Origin: an uncultured Eubacteriales bacterium | Lineage (GTDB): Bacteria > Bacillota > Clostridia > Oscillospirales > Acutalibacteraceae | Direction: 5' to 3' | Length of the DNA stretch: 64,000 nucleotides | Assembly (NCBI GenBank): GCA_934457095.1 | Contig: CAKSHJ010000006.1 | Location: 22,947 to 86,946, forward strand | Part shown: one piece after another, positions 27,317 through 36,434 of the stretch | How positions within the stretch are numbered: the stretch's first letter is position 1 | Layout: each line of letters opens with the position of its first letter | Made by a program: the position numbers and the translations under genes | The notes under the pieces: model-generated | Database searches by the model: none | Seen by the model: only the letters and a program-made list of their open reading frames with translations | What the model was told of the DNA's origin: nothing

Positions 27317-27506
27317 ATGACTTCTATCGATATTGAACAACTATGTTATAACACAGATTAGCATAAAAACAACAAAAAACGTCCGCAAAAATTCTATAGA
27401 AAACCTAAATAAATTAAAATGCTACAAAATAGATGTATACTTGGTTACATACCCTATTTATTGTAAAAACAAAAAGTCCGAACACGAAGTGTGCCCAGAC
27501 TCAGTT

Positions 27507-27593
27507 TGGTGCTGGTAGCCAGACTTGAACTGGCACGGTATTGCTACCGAGGGATTTTAAGTCCCTTGTGTCTGCCGATTCCACCATACCAGC
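27507..27593 (-). tRNA. tRNA-Leu(TAA)
   Basis: Acceptor GCTGGTA/TACCAGC, A discriminator, encoded CCA, anticodon loop CTTAAAA in an AGGGA/TCCCT stem, long variable arm. A hairpin with T-run downstream (about 27472-27505) resembles the terminator after the tRNA-Leu at 50120. Confidence 0.95.
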
Positions 27594-27657
27594 ACGGAAC
27601 GCTTGTAATTATAGCATAGCCGCACCGTAAAAGCAAGCATTTTATGTGCAGAATCGA

Positions 27658-28770
27658 CTATTTCACCGGTTGCTCGATTTGAATGTCATATTTACGGTAA
27701 TATTCTTTAGTCTCCTCTACCTTATATACCTGACTTTTATGACGCTCCCACAGCATGGTAAGCGGATACAGGTCGATCCAGATTTCGTTGTCACTCTCCT
27801 TTTGCGATTCATCAAAAATCAGCTGCATACCCAAATGCAAATGCGGAACCTCTATGTTATTGGCGTTTTCCTTGGTGCTGTACCCCGTATGCCCTACATA
27901 ACCAATCACATCTCCCGCTTTGACCTGCTTGCCTTCCTCCATGCCTTCCGCGTAGGGACGGTTTTGCCGCAAATGCGCATAATAATAGTACCGCATACCG
28001 TCTGAACTGCGAATCCCCAAACGCCAACCACCATATTGATTCCAACCAACTGCTTCTACCACGCCCGATTCAATTGCAATGACGGGGGTTCCGGTTTGCG
28101 CCATCAGGTCATGCCCCAAATGCTGCCGTTTATAACCATAACTGCGATTTGCACCAAAGTCGTCGTAATGTTCAAAGGGGTAATTTTTTGCAATGGGCGA
28201 GTACGCGATTAAGCCGTAGCCCTTTTGCCAGACCGTTTCTCCGTTTTCGTCCTCGGCCTGCTGCTCATATTCCCCTACCATGCCGCTTAACACCGCAGCA
28301 TAAGCCTCGCTGTAATAACCGTAATATTTCATGCCCTCGGTCAATTCCTCCATAGAATTGCCTTGCTGTAATTTTTGCAGCAAAGTATCCATATCCGTGC
28401 TTTTGTAACGACTGAAATCTCCGCCGTATTTTGCGCCCAGATATGCCAGTAAGTCAATCCAACTCACCTGCATCTGACCCTCTTGCGTATGACTTTTCAC
28501 ATCGGCCTGTAAAGCGCGTTCGAGCGCTGCGTAGGTTACATTGAACTCCACATATTTGATAAAATCTTTCTTTTCCTCCGCTTGGGATTCTGCCGGCACT
28601 TCGCTTTCGCGCTCTTGGGCGGTAATCTCCTCCGGTTCGGAAACCAGCGGCGTTTCCGCTATTTGCGGTGTTTTCTGCCAAAATACTGCAATGCCCGTAC
28701 CGACTGCAAACACACAAATACAACCGAGCAATGCGGCAATCAAATAACGCTTTTGTTTTTGTTGTATCAT
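27658..28770 (-). CDS. Membrane-anchored M23 (LytM-type) peptidase-like protein
   Basis: 370 residues: one N-terminal membrane helix (about 9-31), an acidic Glu/Ala linker, a helical region, and a C-terminal M23 domain with GHDLMAQTGTPV (His and Asp zinc ligands) and VPHLHLGMQ (HxH). It probably cleaves peptidoglycan cross-links outside the cell or, in sporulation, in the forespore septum (SpoIIQ-like proteins share this layout). Single gene. Confidence 0.87.
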   Translation of the reverse strand: MIQQKQKRYLIAALLGCICVFAVGTGIAVFWQKTPQIAETPLVSEPEEITAQERESEVPAESQAEEKKDFIKYVEFNVTYAALERALQADVKSHTQEGQMQVSWIDLLAYLGAKYGGDFSRYKSTDMDTLLQKLQQGNSMEELTEGMKYYGYYSEAYAAVLSGMVGEYEQQAEDENGETVWQKGYGLIAYSPIAKNYPFEHYDDFGANRSYGYKRQHLGHDLMAQTGTPVIAIESGVVEAVGWNQYGGWRLGIRSSDGMRYYYYAHLRQNRPYAEGMEEGKQVKAGDVIGYVGHTGYSTKENANNIEVPHLHLGMQLIFDESQKESDNEIWIDLYPLTMLWERHKSQVYKVEETKEYYRKYDIQIEQPVK

Positions 28771-28830
28771 ATTTCTCCTCCGCTTTTGTCTATACTTATG
28801 AAGCGGAGAAGTAAAATATTTCTTTAAAAT

Positions 28831-29022
28831 TTACAAATCGTCTGCGTCTTGAACAGGTCTTTCCTCATCATATGTCATGCCGGTATAACTGCCCAAAACA
28901 TCGGAATAAATTGATTTTCTGTTGTGGGTTGTCTGCTGCACGCCGTGCATAGCGCAAACAATTTCCCGTGCCTTTTCTGCCGGAGTTTGTTTGGACGTTT
29001 TATTTTTAGGCTGCTTCATCAT
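28831..29022 (-). CDS. Small conserved hypothetical protein
   Basis: 63 residues, MMKQPKNKTSKQTPAEKARE at the start and a C-terminal SDVLGSYTGMTYDEERPVQD motif that I recall as recurrent in Clostridia, with no known role. GGAGGG precedes two adjacent ATGs (29022, 29019). It lies downstream of the structured transcript from the promoter at 29215-29243. Confidence 0.72.
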   Translation of the reverse strand: MMKQPKNKTSKQTPAEKAREIVCAMHGVQQTTHNRKSIYSDVLGSYTGMTYDEERPVQDADDL

Positions 29023-29054
29023 GAATCCCTCCGTAAAATTGAAAAATAGGGTAA

Positions 29055-29208
29055 AAAGAATTCCCCTTTTATTATGGCGTAAAAGGGGAATTTTTATGAA
29101 TTTACGGGAGTTAAAAAGCATTTACACGGCAGCTGCATTGCTTAAAATCACTCATAATGAGCATAAATATGCAATGGAAAGATGATAGTAAACCCACATC
29201 ATCTCTTA
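29055..29208 (-). ncRNA. Candidate small RNA or attenuated leader
   Basis: A consensus promoter at 29215-29243 would start a transcript at about 29208 that has no credible gene for 185 bases. It could fold into GATGAT/ATCATC, GCATA-TTTA-TGC, CTCAT/ATGAG and CATTGC/GCAATG helices and ends in a perfect 13-base stem (29080-29092 with 29059-29071) followed by CTTTTT. This may be an independent RNA of about 150 bases or a leader controlling the 63-residue gene. No known RNA family recognised. Confidence 0.45.
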
Positions 29209-29214
29209 TCATAA

Positions 29215-29243
29215 AATATAGCATATCTGTCGAAAACTGTCAA
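29215..29243 (-). promoter_or_regulatory. Strong promoter
   Basis: Minus strand TTGACA (29238-29243), 17-base spacer, TATATT (29215-29220). It faces a long untranslated stretch. Confidence 0.8.
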
Positions 29244-29330
29244 GTATTTTCACATGAAAAGTATCTTTAAGATATTTGTGTAATTTTACCATAAAATTTT
29301 ATGGAACATACCGTACATAGCAGTTACACT

Positions 29331-30263
29331 CTACCTTTTCAAGGCCATAACTTCCTGGGCAGCCTTCACAATATCCTCTGCTGTCATACGGTACTCTTTC
29401 TTTAAAAACGGCATTTTTCCCACTTGGCCGAAACGATCCTGTACGCCCACTGCTCTGAGCGGCGCCGGATATTCCTGCATCAGCACCTCGCACACGGCAG
29501 AGTTCAAACCGCCGATTACATTGTGGTTTTCCGCAACCACCACTGCGCCGGTTTTTTTAGCGCTTTCCACCACAACCTTGCGGTCAATCGGTTTTATGGT
29601 GTGTATATTTACAATTTCGGCATCAATACCCGCCTTTTGGAAAAGCGCATTGGCTTTCAGCGTTTCCTGCACCATAATGCCACTGCAAAATACCGTAACA
29701 TCCTTGCCTTTTTTCAGGTAATCCGCGGTGAACAAATCAAATCGGTAGTCCGGCGCGGTAAAGACATCGTCAATGGCTTTGCGGAACATGCGAATATAAA
29801 CCGGCCCGTTATGCGCCACGATTTGCGGCAAAGCCTGTTGTAATTGTACCGTATCCACCGGCTCAAAAATAACCAGTTCCGGAATGGAACGCAGAACCCC
29901 AATATCTTCCATGCTCATGTGCGTACCGCCGTTGAATTCTGCGGCAATACCGGGGTCGCTGCCTATAATTTTCACATTCTGCTTTGCGTACGCAATGGAA
30001 ATGGCAATCTGGTCGCAAATTCTGCGGGAGGCAAACGGCGTAAATGAGGTAATAAACGGAATAAAACCATAGCTGCTCATACCGGCGGCTATGCTTGTCA
30101 TATTCTGCTCGGCAATGCCCACATCAAAGGCGCGGTCTGGGTATTTTTTACGCAACGGAAAGGTGCCGTTGGGTTTTGCAAGGTCGGCATCTATCACCAC
30201 AATATTTTCATTTTCGGCCATCATTTGGTCTAAGCATTGGCATAACATCTGACGCATCTCCAT
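29331..30263 (-). CDS. Transketolase, C-terminal subunit
   Basis: 310 residues covering the pyrimidine-binding and C-terminal domains of transketolase (DADLAKPNGTFPLRKKYPDR, VGIAEQNMTSIAAGM with the catalytic Glu, VVVAENHNVIGGLNSAV). With the preceding gene it forms the split transketolase of many anaerobes, which moves two-carbon units in the non-oxidative pentose phosphate pathway. The start at 30263 is four bases after the N-subunit stop and behind a GGGGGG stretch. Confidence 0.92.
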   Translation of the reverse strand: MEMRQMLCQCLDQMMAENENIVVIDADLAKPNGTFPLRKKYPDRAFDVGIAEQNMTSIAAGMSSYGFIPFITSFTPFASRRICDQIAISIAYAKQNVKIIGSDPGIAAEFNGGTHMSMEDIGVLRSIPELVIFEPVDTVQLQQALPQIVAHNGPVYIRMFRKAIDDVFTAPDYRFDLFTADYLKKGKDVTVFCSGIMVQETLKANALFQKAGIDAEIVNIHTIKPIDRKVVVESAKKTGAVVVAENHNVIGGLNSAVCEVLMQEYPAPLRAVGVQDRFGQVGKMPFLKKEYRMTAEDIVKAAQEVMALKR

Positions 30264-30267
30264 ACCG

Positions 30268-31080
30268 TTATTCCCCCCTAATCTCTGCAATGGCGGCATC
30301 CATTTGCTCTTTGGTAATCGGAATGCTGTGGTTGCCAAAGCCCAGCTCCTCAATGAATTTTACACCCTTGCCCTTTACGGTTTTTAACAGAATCATGCTG
30401 GGCATATCGGCCTGCTTTGCCTGCGTAACCGCATCGTCAATGGCCTTTAAATCGTGACCATTTTCCAATACGATGGTATTCCAACCAAAGGCACGCCATT
30501 TCTCGGCAAGGTCACCTAAATCGCAAATATCTGTCAAATCTCCGTCGATTTGCATATTGTTGTAGTCGGTAAAGGCGATTATATTGTTTAATTTGCGGGC
30601 AGCGCCAAACATAGCAGCCTCCCAAATCTGCCCCTCCTGACTCTCACCATCACCGATTATCGTATAAACCGTAGCGCCGTCTTTGCGAATTTTGGAAGCT
30701 ATTGCAATGCCTACCGCACAGGAAAACCCCTGCCCTAAAGAGCCGGTCGTCATATCAATACCCGGGGTACGGTTCATATCACAGTGACTGGGCAAATTGG
30801 TACCGGACTGATTCAAAGTCAACAGCCAATCCTTGGAGAAATACCCCTTATGAGCCAGCATGGCATACACCGCCGGACCGCTGTGCCCTTTTGAGACCAC
30901 CAAACGGTCTCTGCCCTGTTTTTGGGGGTTTTGGGGGTCGATTCTCATATGACGCTCGTACAGTACAACCAGCAGCTCTACAATGGACAAGCTACCCCCG
31001 ATGTGCCCAACACCCAGCGTTCCGATGGTTTTCACTACATCGGCACGTACCTCGGCGCAAATTTTTTTTAAATCCCGCAT
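30268..31080 (-). CDS. Transketolase, N-terminal subunit
   Basis: 270 residues, the thiamine-diphosphate-binding half: HIGGSLSIVELL, VSKGHSGPAVYAML, and the ThDP signature GDGESQEGQIWEAAMF...NN. CGGGAGG precedes ATG 31080. Its promoter overlaps the end of the upstream ABC gene, so it can be expressed independently. Confidence 0.93.
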   Translation of the reverse strand: MRDLKKICAEVRADVVKTIGTLGVGHIGGSLSIVELLVVLYERHMRIDPQNPQKQGRDRLVVSKGHSGPAVYAMLAHKGYFSKDWLLTLNQSGTNLPSHCDMNRTPGIDMTTGSLGQGFSCAVGIAIASKIRKDGATVYTIIGDGESQEGQIWEAAMFGAARKLNNIIAFTDYNNMQIDGDLTDICDLGDLAEKWRAFGWNTIVLENGHDLKAIDDAVTQAKQADMPSMILLKTVKGKGVKFIEELGFGNHSIPITKEQMDAAIAEIRGE

Positions 31081-31132
31081 AATTACCTCCCGTTACACAC
31101 GCATAAACATGCAATTTTTGCCGTTTTTCTTT

Positions 31133-31161
31133 ATTATAGCGTAAATAAAATAAAAAATCAA
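31133..31161 (-). promoter_or_regulatory. Promoter of the transketolase genes
   Basis: Minus strand TTGATT (31156-31161, overlapping the stop codon of the ABC gene), 17-base spacer, TATAAT (31133-31138). Confidence 0.7.
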
Positions 31162-32924
31162 ACGCCGTCGGTTATGGGCTCTGTTTGTGTAAATTGGCTG
31201 CGGTATAACTTGGCATAAAGGCCGTTTTGAGCGAGTAACTGCGCATGGTTTCCCTGTTCGATAACCCTGCCCTTTTGCATGACCAAAATGGTTGTGGCAT
31301 GCTGTATGGTGGACAAACGGTGCGCGACAATAAAGCTGGTTCTTCCTTGCATTATGCTCTCGAAAGCTGCCTGTACCCTGCGTTCGGTACGCGTATCAAT
31401 GCTGCTGGTAGCTTCGTCCAGAATCAGCATTGGCGGACTGAGTAGCATAACCCTTGCAATAGACAAAAGCTGTTTTTGTCCCTGTGAAAGATTGCCGCCG
31501 TCCTCGGCAACAAGCGTTTGGTAGCCATTTGGCAACTGCATAATAAAATCATGTGCAAACGCCGCTTTTGCAGCATTTACCACCTCTTGTTCGGTGGCGT
31601 TCGGCTTACCGTAGGCAATATTTTCAAAAATCGTACCGTGATATAGCCAGGTATCTTGCAGCACCATTCCGAATTGCCGCCGCCAGCTGTTGCGCGTAAT
31701 TTGCGTAACGGATTGTCCGTCTATGAAAATTTCGCCGCTATTTGCCGGATAGAAGCGCATCAACAAATTGATAAGCGTTGTTTTACCACAGCCGGTAGGA
31801 CCCACAATTGCAATGCGGTCGCCCGGGTTTACATGCAGGTTGAAATCTTCAATTAATGGTGCGTCCGGCGCATACGAAAAATATAAATGCGCAATATCAA
31901 TCTCTCCGCGACAATTTGTCAGCACAGTGGCGTCAACGCTGTCGGGTTGTTCGGCGGTTTCGTCCAAAAAAGCAAACAAACGCTGCGCCGAAGCCACTGC
32001 CGTCTGTATTTGCGGAATTACGCCGGTTACCTCATTAAAGGGCTTGGTATATTGGTTTGCATAGGTTAAAAAGGAGGTAATTCCGCCAACGGTAAGCGAA
32101 ACCGGCACGCCGGTCACTGCACAAAGCGATCCTACTACCGCAACAGCGGCATATACCAAATTATTAACAAAGCGCGTAGACGGCCCGGAAAGGGATGAAT
32201 AAAACTGCGCTTTTTGGCCGTGCATCTGCAATTCCTCATTCAAAGCGCAGAATTCCGCAAAGCTATGCTCCTCACGGGAAAAGACCTTGACCAACTTTTG
32301 GTTGCCCAGCATTTCTTCCACATAGCCGCTCAATTGCCCTTGTATGGCCTGCTGCCGCACAAACATTTTATGCGAACGCTTGGCAATAAACATGGCCGCA
32401 AACAAAGAAAGCGGCGTAATCAGCACCACCACCAGCGTAATCAGCGGGCTGATGCCCAACATAAACACTATGGTACCTAAAATGGTCACAATGCCTGTAA
32501 AAAATTGCGTAAAGCTTTGCAAAAGCCCATCGGCCACCTGGTCAACATCATTCACAAGGCGACTAATCAAATCGCCGTGAGGGTGCGCATCCAAATATTT
32601 CAGCGGCAGCGTATTCAATTTGCGATAAGCGTCTATGCGTATATCTCTTGCGGTCAAATAGGTCAAACGGTTCACGCAATGCGCCATTACCCATTGAAAT
32701 ACCATGGAAACCGCAATGGTTGCCGATAAAATGCATATCGTCTGCAAAATTACGGTGTAATGCACCGCACGGTAGCCAAGCATCTGGTCCACCGCGCGGC
32801 CGATTAAAACAGGACCGTAAAGCGTTAAAGAAATTTGCAGCACGGCACTGAAAATTGCACCCCATAAAAAACGGCGATACGGTCTGCAATAAGCCAGCAT
32901 ACGCTTGAATACCGAAAGTTTCAT
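31158..32924 (-). CDS. ABC exporter half-transporter with catalytic ATPase site
   Basis: 588 residues, second subunit of a heterodimeric exporter. Six-helix core, Walker A GPTGCGKTT at about residue 374, signature LSQGQKQLLS, complete Walker B MLILDEATSSID. It follows its partner by 15 bases. Equivalent in all key features to the protein at 15710-17614, so the window encodes two such exporters of the same family, here without a linked regulator. Confidence 0.92.
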   Translation of the reverse strand: MKLSVFKRMLAYCRPYRRFLWGAIFSAVLQISLTLYGPVLIGRAVDQMLGYRAVHYTVILQTICILSATIAVSMVFQWVMAHCVNRLTYLTARDIRIDAYRKLNTLPLKYLDAHPHGDLISRLVNDVDQVADGLLQSFTQFFTGIVTILGTIVFMLGISPLITLVVVLITPLSLFAAMFIAKRSHKMFVRQQAIQGQLSGYVEEMLGNQKLVKVFSREEHSFAEFCALNEELQMHGQKAQFYSSLSGPSTRFVNNLVYAAVAVVGSLCAVTGVPVSLTVGGITSFLTYANQYTKPFNEVTGVIPQIQTAVASAQRLFAFLDETAEQPDSVDATVLTNCRGEIDIAHLYFSYAPDAPLIEDFNLHVNPGDRIAIVGPTGCGKTTLINLLMRFYPANSGEIFIDGQSVTQITRNSWRRQFGMVLQDTWLYHGTIFENIAYGKPNATEQEVVNAAKAAFAHDFIMQLPNGYQTLVAEDGGNLSQGQKQLLSIARVMLLSPPMLILDEATSSIDTRTERRVQAAFESIMQGRTSFIVAHRLSTIQHATTILVMQKGRVIEQGNHAQLLAQNGLYAKLYRSQFTQTEPITDGV

Positions 32925-32939
32925 GCAATTCCTCCCGCC

Positions 32940-34670
32940 TTATAGCTCGCTCTCCTGCATTTGAGACAAGCAAATTTCTTTGTAAACCGGGCAATTTTCA
33001 AGCAAGGCCTCATGGGTGCCCATACCCACAATATGTCCCTTGTCCAACACAAGAATCCGGTCGGCATGGCGTATACTGTTTGCCCGCTGAGACACCAGCA
33101 ATACCGTCATATCTGCGGTTTCCTTTGCAATGGCCGCCCGCAATTTTGCGTCCGTTGCATAGTCAAGAGCGCTGGCACTGTCGTCTAAAATTAAAATTTC
33201 CGGCTCTCTCACCAGTGCACGGGCAATCGTTAAACGCTGCCGTTGCCCACCCGAAAAATTAGCCCCGCCTTGACTGACCGGCGTTTGCAGACCGTTGGGC
33301 AAACGGCTTACAAATTCATATGCCTGGGCAATTTGCAAAGCCTTTTCCATTTGTGCGGCGGTAGCGGTGTCGTTGCCCCATTTTAAATTGCTTTCAATGG
33401 TACCGGAAAATAATACTGCGCGCTGCGGTACTATCCCAATCTGTTGCCGAAGCTGCGCAAATGGGTACTGCCGCACATCTACGCCGTCAATGAATACCGT
33501 TCCCTCGGTCGGGTCATAAAATCGAGGAATCAGACTGACTAAGGTCGATTTTCCTGAACCAGTACCGCCGATAATCCCCACCGTTTCTCCTCTTGCAACA
33601 CGGAAATTCACATGATAAAGCGTGCCTTGACTGGCTTTTGCGTCATAGGAAAAGTTTACATGGTCAAATAGAATTTTTGGTGCGGCGGCATGAACCGCAA
33701 CGGACGTATGCCTGGTTTCGGTTATACAGGGCTGCGTGATTAAAATTTCGTTTACACGTGCCGCCGAAGCTGCTGCTTTTGTGAAAATCACCACCAAATT
33801 GGCAACGATAATCAGCGCAAGCAAGGTCTGCGTCATGTAATTAACCAGAGCAATAATATGCCCCTGTGTAACTTCTCCGCTATCCACCCGATAGCCGCCA
33901 AACCACAAAATCGCAACAATCGCTAAGTTCACCACCGCATAGGTCAGCGGGTTGAGCAGCGCAGTTAATTTTCCAACTAAAATTGCGGTATGCGCCTGTT
34001 CTTTGGCAGCCTGTTCAAAACGCTGCTGTTCATGCTCCTGCTTTGCAAAAGCGCGAATTACTCTCGCTCCGGAAAGTCCCTCTCTTGCAATCAGGGAAAT
34101 GCTGTCAAGCTTTTGCTGAGATTTCTTGTAAAACGGTATGGAACAAGACATCACCATATATAAAATGAAGGCAATCAGCGGGGTTGCAAGCAGCAAAATC
34201 AAGCCCAATTTCCAGTCTAACAGCAATGCGGCAATCATAGCGCCCAACGCCAAAAACGGTGCGCGGATCACCAAACGAATGAGCATACTGACTGCAAGCT
34301 GTAATTGATTGATATCATTGGTCATGCGGGTAATCAAAGACGGCGTACCAAAACGGTCAATCTCTCTGTGAGAAAACGTATTGATTTTCTCATACATTGC
34401 TCCCCTTACACTTGTGCCAAAGCCCATAGACGCAACCGCACTGAATTTTTGACAAACCAGCGTAGTACAAAGCCCTACAATGCCTAAAGCCAACAATACC
34501 ACACCCATTTGCCAAACATAGGTCAGGTTTCCCTGTCTTACGCCATTGTCAATCATAGAGGCGGTTACAACCGGCACAATTAATTCAAATACCGCCTCAA
34601 TCAGCTTAAACGCCGGACCTAATATTACATATACACGATACTTCTTTAAATACGGCAAAAATCGAAGCAT
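32940..34670 (-). CDS. ABC exporter half-transporter with degenerate ATPase site
   Basis: 576 residues, first subunit of the pair. Walker A GGTGSGKST at about residue 365, signature FSGGQRQRLT, Walker B EILILDDSASALD with Asp instead of the catalytic Glu. Unlike the subunit at 13471 it has no large extracellular insertion between TM1 and TM2. Substrate unknown. Confidence 0.92.
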   Translation of the reverse strand: MLRFLPYLKKYRVYVILGPAFKLIEAVFELIVPVVTASMIDNGVRQGNLTYVWQMGVVLLALGIVGLCTTLVCQKFSAVASMGFGTSVRGAMYEKINTFSHREIDRFGTPSLITRMTNDINQLQLAVSMLIRLVIRAPFLALGAMIAALLLDWKLGLILLLATPLIAFILYMVMSCSIPFYKKSQQKLDSISLIAREGLSGARVIRAFAKQEHEQQRFEQAAKEQAHTAILVGKLTALLNPLTYAVVNLAIVAILWFGGYRVDSGEVTQGHIIALVNYMTQTLLALIIVANLVVIFTKAAASAARVNEILITQPCITETRHTSVAVHAAAPKILFDHVNFSYDAKASQGTLYHVNFRVARGETVGIIGGTGSGKSTLVSLIPRFYDPTEGTVFIDGVDVRQYPFAQLRQQIGIVPQRAVLFSGTIESNLKWGNDTATAAQMEKALQIAQAYEFVSRLPNGLQTPVSQGGANFSGGQRQRLTIARALVREPEILILDDSASALDYATDAKLRAAIAKETADMTVLLVSQRANSIRHADRILVLDKGHIVGMGTHEALLENCPVYKEICLSQMQESEL

Positions 34671-34726
34671 GTCATCATTTCCTTATTTTTTCAGCATTTA
34701 CTTTAGTATACCATAATTCTCTGCAA

Positions 34727-34762
34727 TATAAAACAGCCTTGCCCAAAACAAAGCTGTTTTCA
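34727..34762 (-). terminator. Terminator downstream of radA
   Basis: AAAACAGC/GCTGTTTT stem with a 15-base loop, between the leftward radA region and the ABC operon start. Confidence 0.55.
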
Positions 34763-34824
34763 TGTATCATTTGGCGCAAAAGCACAAATACTATGTATAA
34801 CAAAATGTTGAGGTGAAATCCGTT

Positions 34825-35052
34825 ATGCACAGTATGATTCCCTGTTCTGCCGATTGCGTTTACCAAAAAGACGGCTACTGCAATCTAGACGCTCCCGCGA
34901 TTGTAACCAATACCTCTAAAACCGGATGCGTACATCGCATTCAACTGAAAGATAACGCTTCAAAACAGATGCTTCCTAACCCTGCGCCGCCTCAAAAGCT
35001 TCCTTTACCCGCTTTACGCCAACCACATTCATGCCGCCCGTATCAAGGGTAA
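34825..35052 (+). CDS. Small cysteine-rich hypothetical protein
   Basis: 75 residues, MHSMIPCSADCVYQKDGYCN followed by a second Cys/His cluster (TGCVHRI). The N-terminal 40 residues look like a small metal-binding fold that I recall in Clostridia (C-x3-C-x7-C-x15-C); the Pro-rich C-terminal tail overlaps the end of radA on the other strand by 77 bases and may be poorly conserved. GAGGTGA lies nine bases before the ATG. Confidence 0.5.
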   Translation: MHSMIPCSADCVYQKDGYCNLDAPAIVTNTSKTGCVHRIQLKDNASKQMLPNPAPPQKLPLPALRQPHSCRPYQG

Positions 35053-36349
35053 TTTGCTTTAAATTATGGTACGGCACAATGCAGGTTTCAAAGCCCAAAC
35101 GCATGGCCTCCGCAATGCGTGCATTAATATGGCTTACCGAACGTAATTCTCCTGCAAGACCTAATTCTCCGAATACCAAACAATTTTCGGCAATCGGTAT
35201 ATCCTTTAAACTCGAAACCAACGCCATAGCAACCGCCAAATCCACAGCCGGTTCATCCAGACGTAAGCCGCCCACTACATTAATATAGGCGTCCAAATTG
35301 GAAAAATAATATCCGGCGCGTTTTTCCAGAACAGCCAGCAATAAAAACATCCGATTATGGTCAAAGCCAGTGGCCATACGGCGGGGATTGCCAAACCCGG
35401 TGGTAGAAGCCAACCCTTGAATCTCGGCTAAAATCGGGCGCGAACCCTCCATAACGCAGGTGACGCAAGTACCCGCAGTATGCTGCGGTCTGCCGGCCAG
35501 CAACGCCTTAGACGGATTTTCAACTTCCGTCAAACCATTTTCGGTCATATCAAATACGCCAATTTCGTTGGTAGAACCAAAACGGTTTTTCACCGCTCGT
35601 AAAATACGGTAAGAATTATGCCTGTCTCCCTCAAAATATAAAACTGCGTCCACAATATGCTCCAGCGCCTTCGGACCTGCAATCGCACCTTCCTTAGTCA
35701 CATGCCCCACCACCAGCGCCGGAATCTCCAACTCCTTTGCCGTGCGCATGATGGCATTGGTGCATTCCCGAATCTGCGTAATACTTCCCGGCGATGAGGC
35801 AATGTCAGTTAAATTCATCGTCTGTATCGAATCTATGATAAAAATATCGGGCTTTAATACCCGTACCTGCTCCAAAATCCCCTGCATGTCCGTTTCAGCA
35901 AGCAGAGAAATCTGTGCAGCGGTAACGCCCAAACGACAGGCTCTCAACTTAATTTGCCGCACAGATTCCTCTCCTGAAATATATAAAATATGTAGTTTAT
36001 CACCAAGCTGCTGGCATAATTGCAATAAAATCGTAGACTTACCAATGCCGGGGTCTCCACTAATCAGCACCAGAGAGCCTTTTACCAGACCGCCGCCCAA
36101 TACACGGTCAAATTCCGTAATGCCGGTTTGATAGCGCTGCTCCTGTGTACTGTCAATTTCGTGGAGGCCAATCGGTCTTGCAACTACGCCGTTATATGAG
36201 GCCACAGCTCGCTTTGCAGCGGGAGCCGTACTGCGCATTTCCTCTTCCATGGTATTCCATTCCCCACAGCCGGGACATTTTCCATACCATTTTGCGGACT
36301 CAAAGCCGCACTGGGCACAAACATACTGTACTTTCGTTTTTGAGGCCAT
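34976..36349 (-). CDS. radA: DNA repair protein RadA
   Basis: 457-residue RecA-like branch-migration ATPase. N-terminal zinc finger (CAQCG...CPGCGEW), Walker A GDPGIGKST, Walker B DIFIIDSIQTM, the RadA-specific KNRFGSTNEIGVF and a C-terminal Lon-like domain (DEPAVDLAVAMALVSSLKD). It assists homologous recombination. AGGGGAG precedes ATG 36349. Transcribed in the direction away from cwlD, 85 bases downstream of it. Confidence 0.96.
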   Translation of the reverse strand: MASKTKVQYVCAQCGFESAKWYGKCPGCGEWNTMEEEMRSTAPAAKRAVASYNGVVARPIGLHEIDSTQEQRYQTGITEFDRVLGGGLVKGSLVLISGDPGIGKSTILLQLCQQLGDKLHILYISGEESVRQIKLRACRLGVTAAQISLLAETDMQGILEQVRVLKPDIFIIDSIQTMNLTDIASSPGSITQIRECTNAIMRTAKELEIPALVVGHVTKEGAIAGPKALEHIVDAVLYFEGDRHNSYRILRAVKNRFGSTNEIGVFDMTENGLTEVENPSKALLAGRPQHTAGTCVTCVMEGSRPILAEIQGLASTTGFGNPRRMATGFDHNRMFLLLAVLEKRAGYYFSNLDAYINVVGGLRLDEPAVDLAVAMALVSSLKDIPIAENCLVFGELGLAGELRSVSHINARIAEAMRLGFETCIVPYHNLKQITLDTGGMNVVGVKRVKEAFEAAQG

Positions 36350-36434
36350 CTCAAAAGCTCCCCTCTAAAAATATAATATGCTATTATTATACCCCAGCTC
36401 TCACAACGTTGCAAGCGCACCCATACTCAAAAAA

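Noticed and set aside
29096..29185. Plus-strand 29-residue frame starting MNLRELKSIY behind AGGGGAA
   Set aside because: The AGGGGAA is part of a perfect inverted repeat that works as a minus-strand terminator, and no plus-strand promoter is seen. Its sequence is antisense to the candidate small RNA.
13471..34670. The two ABC exporter pairs as products of a recent duplication
   Set aside because: They share the family layout, but one subunit has a large extracellular insertion that the other pair lacks and the proteins are clearly diverged in sequence, so a recent duplication is not supported.
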